NCBI RefSeq assembly: GCF_905220975.1
Contig: NZ_CAJNBK010000015.1
Coordinates: 62,001 to 126,000 of the forward strand
Source: Paraburkholderia haematera
Lineage (GTDB): Bacteria > Pseudomonadota > Gammaproteobacteria > Burkholderiales > Burkholderiaceae
Reading direction: 5' to 3'
DNA length: 64,000 nucleotides
Numbering within the stretch: the stretch's first letter is position 1; each line of letters begins with the position of its first letter. Positions 20,563-29,457 of the stretch are shown piece after piece. The notes under the pieces are model-generated. The model was not told the origin of the DNA and ran no database searches. It worked only from the letters and a program-made list of their open reading frames with translations. A program made the position numbers and the translations under genes.

Positions 20563-20580
20563 CCGGAACTGGACTCAATC

Positions 20581-21885
20581 ATGGAATTCCTCGATCTCGG
20601 ACCCTTTTCTCGTGCGTCCGGCACGGTTCGTTTGCCCGGTTCGAAGAGCATTTCGAATCGTGTGCTATTGCTTGCGGCGCTCGCCGAAGGCGAAACTACG
20701 ATCACGAATCTGCTCGACTCCGACGACACCCGCGTGATGCTCGACGCGCTCGAAAAACTCGGCGTGCGTCTGAAACGCGAGGGCGACACCTGTGTTGTGA
20801 CCGGTACGCGCGGTGCGTTCACCGCGCGCACAGCCGATCTGTTCCTCGGCAATGCCGGCACGGCGGTGCGTCCGCTAACGGCGGCGCTCGCGGTGAATGG
20901 CGGCGACTATCGTATTCACGGCGTGCCCCGCATGCACGAGCGGCCGATCGGCGATCTGGTCGACGGCTTGCGGCAGATTGGCGCGAAGATCGACTACGAA
21001 GAGAATGAAGGCTATCCGCCGCTGCGGATTCGCCCGGCGCAAATCATGGCTGACGCACCGATCCTCGTGCGTGGCGACGTGTCGAGCCAGTTCCTGACTT
21101 CGCTGCTGATGACCTTGCCGCTGTTGCGCACGGAAAGTGGCGTGACGACCGTGCAGGTGGACGGCGAACTGATTTCGAAGCCGTACATCGAGATCACGAT
21201 CAAGCTGATGGAGCGCTTCGGCATCAAGGTCGAGCGCCATGAGTGGCACCGTTTCGTCGTGCCGGCGGGGCAGCGCTATCAATCGCCGGGCACCATCATG
21301 GTGGAAGGCGATGCGTCGTCGGCGTCGTATTTCCTCGCGGCCGGCGCGCTCGGCGGCGGCCCATTGCGGGTGGAAGGCGTGGGCCGAGCCAGCATCCAGG
21401 GCGACGTCGGCTTTGCCGATGCGCTCATCAAGATGGGCGCGAACCTGCAGATGGGCGACGACTGGATTGAAGTGCGCGGTGTCGGCAACGACAACGGCAA
21501 GCTCGATCCGATCGACATGGACTTCAACCTGATTCCGGATGCCGCCATGACGATCGCCGTCGCTGCGCTGTTCGCGGACGGCACGACCACGCTGCGCAAT
21601 ATTGCCAGTTGGCGCGTGAAGGAAACCGACCGGATCGCCGCCATGGCCACCGAACTGCGCAAGGTCGGCGCGAAGGTGCAGGAAGGCGAGGATTTCCTCG
21701 TCGTCACACCGCCTGAAAAGCTGATTCCGAACGCCGCGATCGACACCTATGACGATCACCGCATGGCAATGTGCTTCTCGCTCGTGAGCCTCGCCGGCGT
21801 GCCGATCCGGATCAACGACCCCAAGTGCGTCGGTAAGACATTCCCCGATTATTTCGAGCGCTTCACCGCGCTCGCTCAACCCTGA
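20581..21885 (+). CDS. aroA: 3-phosphoshikimate 1-carboxyvinyltransferase (EPSP synthase) AroA
   Basis: 434 residues, shikimate pathway step that joins phosphoenolpyruvate to shikimate-3-phosphate. LPGSKSISNRVLLLAALAEG binds S3P and FLGNAGTAVRPLTAALA binds PEP; this sequence is of the glyphosate-sensitive class I type. YDDHRMAMCFSL near the C-terminus is the second family signature. It follows tyrA closely and precedes cmk by 35 bases, the common aroA-cmk-rpsA order. Confidence 0.97.
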   Translation: MEFLDLGPFSRASGTVRLPGSKSISNRVLLLAALAEGETTITNLLDSDDTRVMLDALEKLGVRLKREGDTCVVTGTRGAFTARTADLFLGNAGTAVRPLTAALAVNGGDYRIHGVPRMHERPIGDLVDGLRQIGAKIDYEENEGYPPLRIRPAQIMADAPILVRGDVSSQFLTSLLMTLPLLRTESGVTTVQVDGELISKPYIEITIKLMERFGIKVERHEWHRFVVPAGQRYQSPGTIMVEGDASSASYFLAAGALGGGPLRVEGVGRASIQGDVGFADALIKMGANLQMGDDWIEVRGVGNDNGKLDPIDMDFNLIPDAAMTIAVAALFADGTTTLRNIASWRVKETDRIAAMATELRKVGAKVQEGEDFLVVTPPEKLIPNAAIDTYDDHRMAMCFSLVSLAGVPIRINDPKCVGKTFPDYFERFTALAQP

Positions 21886-21920
21886 TTCGCTCCCGAATCG
21901 ACTGACGTGCGACTTTTTCG

Positions 21921-22607
21921 ATGAAACCGATCCGTCCCTTTCACCAAACGCCCGTCATTACGATCGACGGCCCCAGCGCCTCGGGCAAAGGCACCGTGGC
22001 CGCGCTGGTTGCCGCGAATCTCGGCTTCCATTTGCTGGATAGCGGTGCGCTGTACCGGCTGGCGGCGCTCGCCAGCATGCGCTACAGCATCGTGGCGGAT
22101 GACGTCGACGCGCTCGTAAAACTGATCGACGATCTGCACATCACCTTTCGCGAGGGGCTGGCGCAGCTCGACGGCGCCGATGTGTCGGCCGACATTCGGG
22201 CCGAGGAAGTCGGCAGCCGGGCCTCGGCGATTGCCGTGCACGCGCCGGTGCGAACCGCGCTGGTGGCCCGTCAGCGGGCTTTCCGTAAGGAACCGGGGCT
22301 GGTTGCCGACGGCCGCGATATGGGCACCGTGATCTTCCAGGACGCCGTGCTGAAGGTGTTCATGACCGCCAGTGTCGAGGCTCGCGCGGCGCGCCGGCAT
22401 AAGCAATTGATCCAAAAAGGATTTTCTGCTAATATAGATGACTTGCTCCGTGATCTGCGTGAGCGCGACGAGCGTGACAGTCAGCGCGCGGCCGCGCCGC
22501 TCAAGCCTGCAGCGGATGCAAAGCTTCTTGATACCTCCGCATTGTCCATCGACCAGGCGGTCGAACAGGTGGTGCAGTGGTATGAAGAATGGGTCCCGCA
22601 TGCTTGA
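21921..22607 (+). CDS. cmk: Cytidylate kinase Cmk
   Basis: Phosphorylates CMP and dCMP using ATP (228 residues). P-loop ITIDGPSASGKGTVAALVA at the N-terminus, CMP-binding LDSGALYR, and ADGRDMGTVIFQDAVLKVFM in the CMP/lid region. Length is typical. No terminator separates it from rpsA 192 bases downstream, so some rpsA transcription may come from cmk. Confidence 0.96.
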   Translation: MKPIRPFHQTPVITIDGPSASGKGTVAALVAANLGFHLLDSGALYRLAALASMRYSIVADDVDALVKLIDDLHITFREGLAQLDGADVSADIRAEEVGSRASAIAVHAPVRTALVARQRAFRKEPGLVADGRDMGTVIFQDAVLKVFMTASVEARAARRHKQLIQKGFSANIDDLLRDLRERDERDSQRAAAPLKPAADAKLLDTSALSIDQAVEQVVQWYEEWVPHA

Positions 22608-22799
22608 TGTTTGCTTAGTCTTTGAGCAGCGCTTTGAGTAGCGGGCGCAGTAGAAGTAGCGTTGTCAGTAGGTGCTCCGCGGCATGTGTCGTGGAGCGTG
22701 TTTAAACCCCTTAACCCCGCGTGGCATTCGCATTCTTGCCGTAGTTGCTGACCGTCCGGCCAGCCGGGCACCGCGAGAACCATGCAAATTTTGATTTTT

Positions 22800-24515
22800 A
22801 TGTCCGACCTGCAAACTTCCAACCCGAATACCGAATCTTTTGCGGCTCTGTTCGAAGAGTCGCTGACCAAGCAAGACATGCGCGCTGGCGAGGTGATCTC
22901 CGCCGAAGTCGTGCGTGTTGACCACAACTTCGTGGTCGTCAACGCTGGTCTCAAGTCCGAAGCCTACATCCCGCTCGAAGAGTTCCTGAACGACGCGGGC
23001 GAGGTAGAAGTGCAGGCGGGCGACTTCGTTTCCGTCGCGATCGACGCGCTGGAAAACGGCTATGGCGACACGATCCTGTCGCGCGACAAGGCGAAGCGTC
23101 TGGCTTCGTGGCTGTCGCTGGAAAAGGCTCTCGACAACAACGAACTCGTGACCGGCACGATCACGGGTAAGGTCAAGGGCGGCATGACCGTCATGGTCAA
23201 CGGCATCCGCGCATTCCTGCCGGGTTCGCTGGTTGACACGCGTCCGGTTAAGGACACGACCCCGTACGAAGGCAAGACGCTGGAATTCCGCGTCATCAAG
23301 CTCGACCGCAAGCGTAACAACGTCGTGCTGTCGCGCCGTGCCGTGATCGAAGCGACCCAAGGCGAAGAGCGCGCAAAGCTGCTCGAAACGCTGAAGGAAG
23401 GCGCGATCGTGGAAGGCGTGGTGAAGAACATCACCGATTACGGCGCGTTCGTGGACCTCGGCGGTATCGACGGCCTGCTGCACATCACCGACATCGCATG
23501 GCGTCGTGTGCGTCACCCGAGCGAAGTTCTGTCGGTTGGCCAGGAAGTTACCGCGAAGATCCTCAAGTTCGATCAAGAGAAGAACCGCGTTTCGCTGGGT
23601 ATCAAGCAACTGGGCGACGATCCGTGGGAAGGCATCTCGCGCCGTTACCCGTCGGGCACGCGCCTGTTCGGTAAGGTCACCAACATCACCGACTACGGCG
23701 CATTCGTCGAAGTGGAATCGGGCATCGAAGGCCTGGTTCACGTGTCGGAAATGGACTGGACGAACAAGAACGTTGCACCGTCGAAGGTTGTGCAGCTGGG
23801 CGACGAAGTCGAAGTCATGGTTCTCGAAATCGACGAAGACCGCCGCCGTATCAGCCTCGGCATGAAGCAATGCAAGCCGAACCCGTGGGACGACTTCAGC
23901 CGCAACTTCAAGAAGGGCGACAAGCTGCAAGGCGCAATCAAGTCGATCACCGACTTCGGCGTCTTCATCGGTCTGCCGGGCGGCATCGACGGTCTGGTTC
24001 ACCTGTCGGACCTGTCGTGGAGCGAAACGGGCGAAGAAGCCGTTCGCAAGTACAAGAAGGGCGACGAAGTGGAAGCGATCGTTCTCGGCATCGACGTCGA
24101 GAAGGAACGCATTTCGCTGGGTATCAAGCAGCTCGAAGGCGACCCGTTCAGCAACTTCGTTGCAATGAACGACAAGGGTTCGATCGTCGACGGCGTGGTC
24201 AAGACGGTAGATGCGAAGGGTGCAGTGGTTACGTTGTCGGCTGAAGTCGAAGGCTACCTGCGCGCTTCGGAAATCGCACAAGACCGCGTGGAAGATGCTC
24301 GCAACGTGCTGAAGGAAGGCGACAAGGTCAACGCGATGATCATCAACATCGATCGCAAGTCGCGTGGCATCAACCTGTCGGTCAAGGCCAAGGATTCGGC
24401 TGAGCAACAGGAAGCGATCCGCGGCCTGGCTTCGTCGGATTCGAGCTCGGCTGCTACCGGCACGACGAACCTCGGCGCGCTGCTGAAGGCCAAGCTCGAC
24501 GGTCAGAATCAGTAA
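22800..24515 (+). CDS. rpsA: 30S ribosomal protein S1
   Basis: 571 residues with six S1 OB-fold repeats (roughly 19-86, 104-170, 190-260, 276-346, 363-433, 450-520); the signatures ITDYGAFVDLGGIDGLLHI, ITDYGAFVEVESGIEGLVHV and ITDFGVFIGLPGGIDGLVHL are repeats 3-5. It binds mRNA on the 30S subunit and drives initiation. I start at ATG 22800 (MSDLQTSNPNTE), the usual beta-proteobacterial start. The leader has no Shine-Dalgarno and is AU-rich, as in E. coli rpsA, where S1 represses its own translation. Codon use is strongly biased. Confidence 0.97.
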   Translation: MSDLQTSNPNTESFAALFEESLTKQDMRAGEVISAEVVRVDHNFVVVNAGLKSEAYIPLEEFLNDAGEVEVQAGDFVSVAIDALENGYGDTILSRDKAKRLASWLSLEKALDNNELVTGTITGKVKGGMTVMVNGIRAFLPGSLVDTRPVKDTTPYEGKTLEFRVIKLDRKRNNVVLSRRAVIEATQGEERAKLLETLKEGAIVEGVVKNITDYGAFVDLGGIDGLLHITDIAWRRVRHPSEVLSVGQEVTAKILKFDQEKNRVSLGIKQLGDDPWEGISRRYPSGTRLFGKVTNITDYGAFVEVESGIEGLVHVSEMDWTNKNVAPSKVVQLGDEVEVMVLEIDEDRRRISLGMKQCKPNPWDDFSRNFKKGDKLQGAIKSITDFGVFIGLPGGIDGLVHLSDLSWSETGEEAVRKYKKGDEVEAIVLGIDVEKERISLGIKQLEGDPFSNFVAMNDKGSIVDGVVKTVDAKGAVVTLSAEVEGYLRASEIAQDRVEDARNVLKEGDKVNAMIINIDRKSRGINLSVKAKDSAEQQEAIRGLASSDSSSAATGTTNLGALLKAKLDGQNQ

Positions 24516-24547
24516 GCTCGGCGTTTTCTAGAGAGGTCTGCTGCAGT

Positions 24548-24874
24548 ATGACCAAATCGGAATTGGTCGCCCAGCTGGCTACGCGATTTCCGCAGCTTGT
24601 ACTTAAAGATGCGGATTTCGCGGTGAAGACGATGCTTGATGCGATGTCGGAGGCGCTTGCCAACGGTCATCGCATCGAAATTCGCGGCTTCGGCAGCTTC
24701 GGCCTTAATCGTCGTCCCTCCCGCGTCGGGCGTAATCCGAAGTCGGGCGAAAAAGTGCTGGTACCTGAGAAGTATGTGCCGCATTTCAAGCCGGGCAAGG
24801 AGTTGCGCGAACGGGTAGACCGACGTTCGGGCGAGCCGCTGAAGGCCGATGAGCCGGATGACGACGACCTGTAA
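24548..24874 (+). CDS. ihfB: Integration host factor subunit beta
   Basis: 108-residue DNA-bending protein of the HU/IHF family. It begins MTKSELVAQLATRFPQLV, with IEIRGFGSFGLNRRPSRVGR forming the beta-arm and GEKVLVPEKYVPHFKPGKEL typical of the beta subunit. A short acidic tail (ADEPDDDDL) is added. It is located 32 bases after rpsA, as in many proteobacteria, and is probably co-transcribed. Confidence 0.96.
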   Translation: MTKSELVAQLATRFPQLVLKDADFAVKTMLDAMSEALANGHRIEIRGFGSFGLNRRPSRVGRNPKSGEKVLVPEKYVPHFKPGKELRERVDRRSGEPLKADEPDDDDL

Positions 24875-24945
24875 ATGCTTTGCTGTGTAGTTCGCAGCAT
24901 GGCATTGGTAGCGTCAGCGGCCAAAGCCAGACGGCAAAAGACCAG

Positions 24946-24972
24946 AAAAAGCGCCTTCGGGCGCTTTTTTTT
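24946..24972 (+). terminator. Intrinsic terminator of the rpsA-ihfB unit
   Basis: AAAAAGCGCC, TTCG loop, GGCGCTTTTT and three more T's. Confidence 0.93.
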
Positions 24973-25232
24973 CGCCCGTCGTTTTTGTTATGAGTTTGTC
25001 TGTGGGCTGCTGGCCGCGCGTTCCAAAGCGCGGCGCGCCCCAAAATCGCATACGTCTGTCAAGGCGCGCGCTTGCGGTAAGGTAAGTCCGCGCGAAAGTC
25101 CTCTATCAGCCAGTTCCTGCCCAGCCGCGAGGGCTTCAATTACAATACGGGTCACTTCGGCGCGGGCTACACCGTGGCGCGACGCGTCATCAAGCCGGCG
25201 TCACCCAGCAACTGCCGTCAAGAGACCTATTC
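24973..25232 (+). other. Intergenic region upstream of lapA
   Basis: No gene is supported in this 260-base stretch. TACAAT at 25141-25146 is a reasonable -10 element for lapAB with a poor -35 (TGCCCA, 17 bases upstream). Confidence 0.35.
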
Positions 25233-25526
25233 ATGAAATTTATCGTCTGGCTGATCCGTGTGCTGGTGTTCGTGCTCCTGCTGGTGCTCGCGCTCTCCAA
25301 CACACAACCCGCTACGTTGAATTTCCTCGCTGGCTATGCGTGGTCGGCGCCTTTGATTCTGATCGGCCTCGCGTTCTTCGTGGTGGGGCTGCTGGCCGGA
25401 CTGGTGTCGTCGATGCCGGCCATGGTGCGCCTGCGCATGGAGAATGGCCGGCTCAAGCGCGAGTTGCGTGTGGCGCGCGAAGCTCCGGTAGTGGTCGAAC
25501 AACCGCCCATGCCGCCGCTGATCTAA
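25233..25526 (+). CDS. lapA: LapA-family inner-membrane protein (DUF1049)
   Basis: 97 residues with two transmembrane helices (~4-22 and ~38-60) and a basic cytoplasmic helix (RLRMENGRLKRELRVARE) that may coil. The motif NTQPATLNFLAG is characteristic of LapA/YciS. With LapB it takes part in LPS assembly and in FtsH-mediated control of LpxC. It forms an operon with lapB 69 bases downstream. Confidence 0.88.
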   Translation: MKFIVWLIRVLVFVLLLVLALSNTQPATLNFLAGYAWSAPLILIGLAFFVVGLLAGLVSSMPAMVRLRMENGRLKRELRVAREAPVVVEQPPMPPLI

Positions 25527-25595
25527 GTTGTCTTCTGCCGCGCTTCTGAAGCGCGGCTTCCCGTTTCCGCTGTCCCGCACATTTGCATTAATCGC

Positions 25596-26771
25596 ATGGA
25601 TCTAGACTTCTGGTGGCTGCTCGCCGTACCCGTCGCTTTTGCGTTCGGCTGGATGGCCGCACGCTACGACCTCAAGGCGCTGCTGTCCGAAAGCGCCAAC
25701 CTGCCGCGTTCATACTTCCGTGGCCTGAACTTCCTGCTCAATGAGCAGCCTGACCAGGCAATCGACGCGTTTATCGAAGTCGTCAAGCTCGATCCGGAAA
25801 CGATTGAGTTGCACTTTGCGCTGGGCAATCTGTTCCGCCGCCGCGGTGAGACAGACCGCGCGATTCGCGTGCATCAGAACCTGCTGAGCCGCACCGATCT
25901 GCCTGTCACCGAGCGCGATCACGCGCTGTACGAACTGGGTCAGGACTTTCTGAAGGCCGGTTTGCTCGATCGCGCCGAGGAGACTTTCCGTTCGCTCGAA
26001 ACCGGCAATTACGCGCTGGGTGCGCAGCGTGCGCTGCTGACCATCTACCAGATCGAGAAAGACTGGGTTAAGTCGATCGACACCGCGCGCCACCTGGAAA
26101 CAATGGGCGCCGAGTCGCTCGACAAGGAAATCGCGCAGTTTCATTGCGAGCTTGCCCAGGAAGCGCTTCAGCAGAAAAACGCCGATGAGGCACGCCGTCA
26201 GCTAGGTTTTGCGTTGAAGGCGAACCCGACCAATGTACGCGCCACGATCCTGTTCGGCGACGTCGACTCGGCGGCAGGTTCGCACGAGGCAGCGATCGTC
26301 CATTGGCGGCGCGTCGAGGAACAGAACTCTGCCTATCTGCCGCTCGTCGCGGAAAAGCTGATGAAGGCCTATGAGGCGCTCGGCCGTCCGCAGGATGGCG
26401 CCGATCTGCTGATCACGTGGGTAGACAGCTATCCGTCGAATGATCTGCTCGACGTGACCTACCAGCACATTGCGGCGGTACGCGGGCCCGACGCCGCGCA
26501 TGCGCTGGCGCGCTCGCAGATGCAGAAGTCGCCGAATCTCGCAGGCATGACGCGTCTTCTGGAAGCCCAGGAGGCCGTCGCGGAAGAGCCGCGGCGCAGC
26601 GAGCTCGAACTGATGCGTACGCTGATTCGTCAGCGCACCAAAAATCTGCCACGGTATACGTGCCAGAATTGTGGTTTCAGGGCGCGGTTGTTTTACTGGC
26701 AGTGCCCGGGTTGCAGCGGTTGGGAAACCTATGCGCCGCGTCGCGTCGAACCGATCACGGCGTCGAATTGA
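25596..26771 (+). CDS. lapB: LPS assembly / LpxC-regulating TPR protein LapB
   Basis: 391 residues: an N-terminal membrane anchor (WWLLAVPVAFAFGWMAARYD), then TPR repeats (~45-330, starting YFRGLNFLLNEQPDQAIDAF), then a C-terminal rubredoxin-like metal site with CQNC and CPGC pairs. In E. coli LapB (YciM) presents LpxC to FtsH and so limits LPS synthesis. Here it is followed by ugd-hldA-hldD, which make LPS precursors. Its TGA overlaps an ATG at 26771. Confidence 0.94.
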   Translation: MDLDFWWLLAVPVAFAFGWMAARYDLKALLSESANLPRSYFRGLNFLLNEQPDQAIDAFIEVVKLDPETIELHFALGNLFRRRGETDRAIRVHQNLLSRTDLPVTERDHALYELGQDFLKAGLLDRAEETFRSLETGNYALGAQRALLTIYQIEKDWVKSIDTARHLETMGAESLDKEIAQFHCELAQEALQQKNADEARRQLGFALKANPTNVRATILFGDVDSAAGSHEAAIVHWRRVEEQNSAYLPLVAEKLMKAYEALGRPQDGADLLITWVDSYPSNDLLDVTYQHIAAVRGPDAAHALARSQMQKSPNLAGMTRLLEAQEAVAEEPRRSELELMRTLIRQRTKNLPRYTCQNCGFRARLFYWQCPGCSGWETYAPRRVEPITASN

Positions 26772-26863
26772 TGCGGATGCAATCGCGGATGCAATCGCGG
26801 TTGCAATCGCGAATGCAACCGTATAGCCGCGCCGCAACGACGGCGGCCCGTCAGGCGGATTAA
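26771..26863 (+). repeat. 12-bp tandem repeat within a possible 30-codon frame overlapping the lapB stop
   Basis: ATGCAATCGCGG at 26777-26788 and 26789-26800, then TTGCAATCGCGA (26801-26812) and a partial copy to 26821. The frame from ATG 26771 (TGATG overlap with lapB) stays open for 30 codons and encodes MQSR repeats. The repeat is certain; translation is speculative. Confidence 0.6.
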
Positions 26864-26932
26864 GCCGGGCGGGATCATGACGGCCTTGTTCACTACGAGA
26901 AACCCTCACCGGAACCCTCTACCGGAAAGCGT

Positions 26933-28348
26933 ATGAAAATTACCATTATCGGCACGGGCTATGTTGGCCTCGTCACCGGCGCGTGCCTCGCCGAAATCGG
27001 CCATGACGTCTTCTGTCTCGACGTCGATCCGCGCAAGATCGAAATCCTCAACAATGGCGGCGTGCCAATCCACGAGCCGGGTTTGCTGGAGATCATCGCC
27101 CGCACGCGCGCGGCGCGCCGCATCACGTTTTCGACGGATATCGAAGCGAGCGTGGCGCACGGCGAGGTGCAGTTCATCGCCGTCGGCACACCGCCCGACG
27201 AAGACGGCTCGGCCGACCTGCAATACGTGCTCGAAGCGGCGCGCAACATCGGCCGCACGATGAACGGTTTCAAGGTGATCGTCGACAAATCGACGGTGCC
27301 GGTCGGCACGGCGCAACGCGTGCGCGCGGTGGTCGAAGAGGAACTGGCCAAGCGCGGGCTCGCCCATAGCGAACAGCATCGTTTCTCGGTGGTGTCGAAC
27401 CCTGAGTTTCTGAAGGAAGGCGCGGCCGTCGACGACTTCATGCGCCCCGATCGCATTGTGCTCGGCAGCGATGAAGACGAAGCGGGCCTGCGCGCGCGCG
27501 AACTGATGAAGCGTCTGTACGCGCCGTTCAACCGCAATCACGAACGCACGCTGTATATGGATGTGCGCTCGGCTGAATTCACGAAATACGCAGCCAATGC
27601 GATGCTCGCCACGCGCATCTCGTTCATGAACGAGATGTCGAATCTGGCGGACCGGGTTGGCGCGGATATCGAAGCGGTGCGTCGCGGCATCGGTTCCGAC
27701 CCGCGCATCGGCTATCACTTCCTGTATGCCGGTGCCGGCTACGGCGGCTCGTGCTTCCCGAAGGACGTGCAGGCGCTGATCCGCGCCGCCAGCGAAAGCG
27801 GCCACAATCTGCGCATTCTCGAAGCGGTCGAGGAAGTGAACTACAAGCAGAAAGACGTGCTGGTGAAGAAGATCACGGGCAAGCTCGGTGAAGACCTGAG
27901 CGGCCGCACGTTCGCCGTGTGGGGCCTCGCATTCAAGCCGAATACCGACGACATGCGCGAAGCGCCGAGCCGCCGCGTGATCGCCGAGTTGCTGGCGCGT
28001 GGTGCCCACGTGCGCGCATACGATCCGGTGGCGGTGGCCGAAGCGCGCCGCGTGTTCGCGATCGATCTGCACGATGCGCCGGAGCAGCAAGCGCGTCTCA
28101 CGTTCACGAGCACCCAGGACGAAACGCTCACCGGTGCTGACGCGCTGGTGGTCGTCACCGAATGGAAGGAATTCAAGAGTCCGGATTTCGTGCATCTGAA
28201 ATCAGTGCTGAAGTCGCCGCTGATTTTCGATGGCCGCAATCTGTACGAGCCGGACGCGATGACCGAACTCGGCATCGACTATCACTCGATCGGACGCCCT
28301 TATGCCCAGCCCTCTGAATTTCCGGCCGATGTCTCCAGCAATGCCTGA
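26933..28348 (+). CDS. ugd: UDP-glucose 6-dehydrogenase
   Basis: 471 residues, cytoplasmic; it oxidises UDP-glucose twice with NAD to give UDP-glucuronate, the precursor of exopolysaccharide and of the aminoarabinose that decorates Burkholderia lipid A. N-terminal Rossmann motif MKITIIGTGYVGLVTGACLA; catalytic Cys in YGGSCFPKD (~residue 265); the C-terminal UDP-binding domain begins near residue 320 (AVWGLAFKPNTDDMREAPS). The gene overlaps the start of hldA. Confidence 0.96.
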   Translation: MKITIIGTGYVGLVTGACLAEIGHDVFCLDVDPRKIEILNNGGVPIHEPGLLEIIARTRAARRITFSTDIEASVAHGEVQFIAVGTPPDEDGSADLQYVLEAARNIGRTMNGFKVIVDKSTVPVGTAQRVRAVVEEELAKRGLAHSEQHRFSVVSNPEFLKEGAAVDDFMRPDRIVLGSDEDEAGLRARELMKRLYAPFNRNHERTLYMDVRSAEFTKYAANAMLATRISFMNEMSNLADRVGADIEAVRRGIGSDPRIGYHFLYAGAGYGGSCFPKDVQALIRAASESGHNLRILEAVEEVNYKQKDVLVKKITGKLGEDLSGRTFAVWGLAFKPNTDDMREAPSRRVIAELLARGAHVRAYDPVAVAEARRVFAIDLHDAPEQQARLTFTSTQDETLTGADALVVVTEWKEFKSPDFVHLKSVLKSPLIFDGRNLYEPDAMTELGIDYHSIGRPYAQPSEFPADVSSNA

Positions 28349-29309
28349 GACTGCTCAGTCCGTACCCACGACGGCACTGACCGTGGTGCCGCGCGAACGC
28401 CTCGGCGCGGCGCGCGTGCTGGTGGTCGGCGACGTGATGCTCGATCGCTACTGGTTCGGCGACGTGAACCGTATTTCGCCGGAAGCGCCGGTGCCGGTCG
28501 TGCACGTGCAGCGCCAGGAAGACCGCCTCGGCGGTGCGGCGAACGTCGCGCGCAATGCAGTGGCGCTCGGCGCGCAAGCGGGTTTGCTGTGCGTGGTCGG
28601 CCACGACGAGCCCGGCGAGCGCATTGTGCAATTACTCAGCGAAAGCGGTGTGGTGCCGCATCTGGAACGCGATCCGGATCTGCTCACCACCATCAAGCTG
28701 CGCGTGTTGTCGCGTCAGCAACAGTTGCTGCGCGTCGACTTCGAAAACTCGCCGGCGCATGAAGTGCTGCTCGCGGGCCTCGCGCGCTTCGACGACCTGC
28801 TGCCGTCGCACGACGTGATCCTGATGTCCGATTACGCGAAGGGCGGTCTCACGCACGTCACGCAGATGATCGCCAAGGCGCATGCGGCGGGCAAACCGGT
28901 GCTGGTCGATCCGAAGGGGGACGACTGGGAGCGCTATCGCGGTGCCACCTTGATCACGCCGAATCGCGCCGAGTTGCGCGAGGTGGTCGGACAGTGGAAG
29001 TCCGAAGAAGATCTGATCGCGCGCGTAACGAAACTGCGCGCCGATCTCGAGTTCAAGGCATTGCTGCTGACGCGCTCGGAAGAGGGTATGACGCTCTTCT
29101 CCGACGACGGCATCCTGCACGCCTCGGCCGTTGCACGCGAAGTGTATGATGTGTCGGGCGCGGGCGACACCGTGATCGCCACGCTCGCCGCCATGCTCGG
29201 CGCGGGTTTGACGCTGGTCGAGGCCGTTGGGCTCGCGAATCGCGCGGCTGGCATCGTGGTCGGCAAACTCGGCACCGCCACCGTCAACTACGACGAACTT
29301 TTTCATTGA
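28341..29309 (+). CDS. hldA: D-glycero-beta-D-manno-heptose-7-phosphate kinase
   Basis: PfkB-family kinase (322 residues from this start) phosphorylating C1 of heptose-7-phosphate in ADP-heptose synthesis for the LPS core. VVGDVMLDRYWFGDVNRIS and LGGAANVARNAVALG are family motifs; the catalytic base is in DVSGAGDTVIATLA. It corresponds to the kinase half of E. coli HldE; no nucleotidyltransferase half is attached. The start is uncertain: ATG 28302, 28329 and 28341 are all in frame and none has a good Shine-Dalgarno. I take 28341, which keeps the overlap with ugd to eight bases. Confidence 0.92.
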   Translation: MPETAQSVPTTALTVVPRERLGAARVLVVGDVMLDRYWFGDVNRISPEAPVPVVHVQRQEDRLGGAANVARNAVALGAQAGLLCVVGHDEPGERIVQLLSESGVVPHLERDPDLLTTIKLRVLSRQQQLLRVDFENSPAHEVLLAGLARFDDLLPSHDVILMSDYAKGGLTHVTQMIAKAHAAGKPVLVDPKGDDWERYRGATLITPNRAELREVVGQWKSEEDLIARVTKLRADLEFKALLLTRSEEGMTLFSDDGILHASAVAREVYDVSGAGDTVIATLAAMLGAGLTLVEAVGLANRAAGIVVGKLGTATVNYDELFH

Positions 29310-29400
29310 TGCGGCCTGCCGGCTTCCTTGCTTTACGCGCTGCAGTCTCAGCGGTGTAAAACAGGAATCCGCGGGGCGTCAACTGAGCATGTCGATCGGA

Positions 29401-29420
29401 GTTAGCGCTTTAGCGCTGAC
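29401..29420 (+). other. Small hairpin between hldA and hldD
   Basis: GTTAGCGC, loop TTTA, GCGCTGAC: an 8-bp stem with one G-T pair, 37 bases before hldD. No T-run follows, so it is not a terminator; it may be mRNA leader structure. Confidence 0.35.
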
Positions 29421-29457
29421 TCTAATCCCATGCAAAGCTCATTACGGCAGAATCATC

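Noticed and set aside
22665..24407. Long open frame antisense to rpsA
   Set aside because: It mirrors the codon bias of rpsA on the other strand, has no recognisable domain, and rpsA itself is certain.
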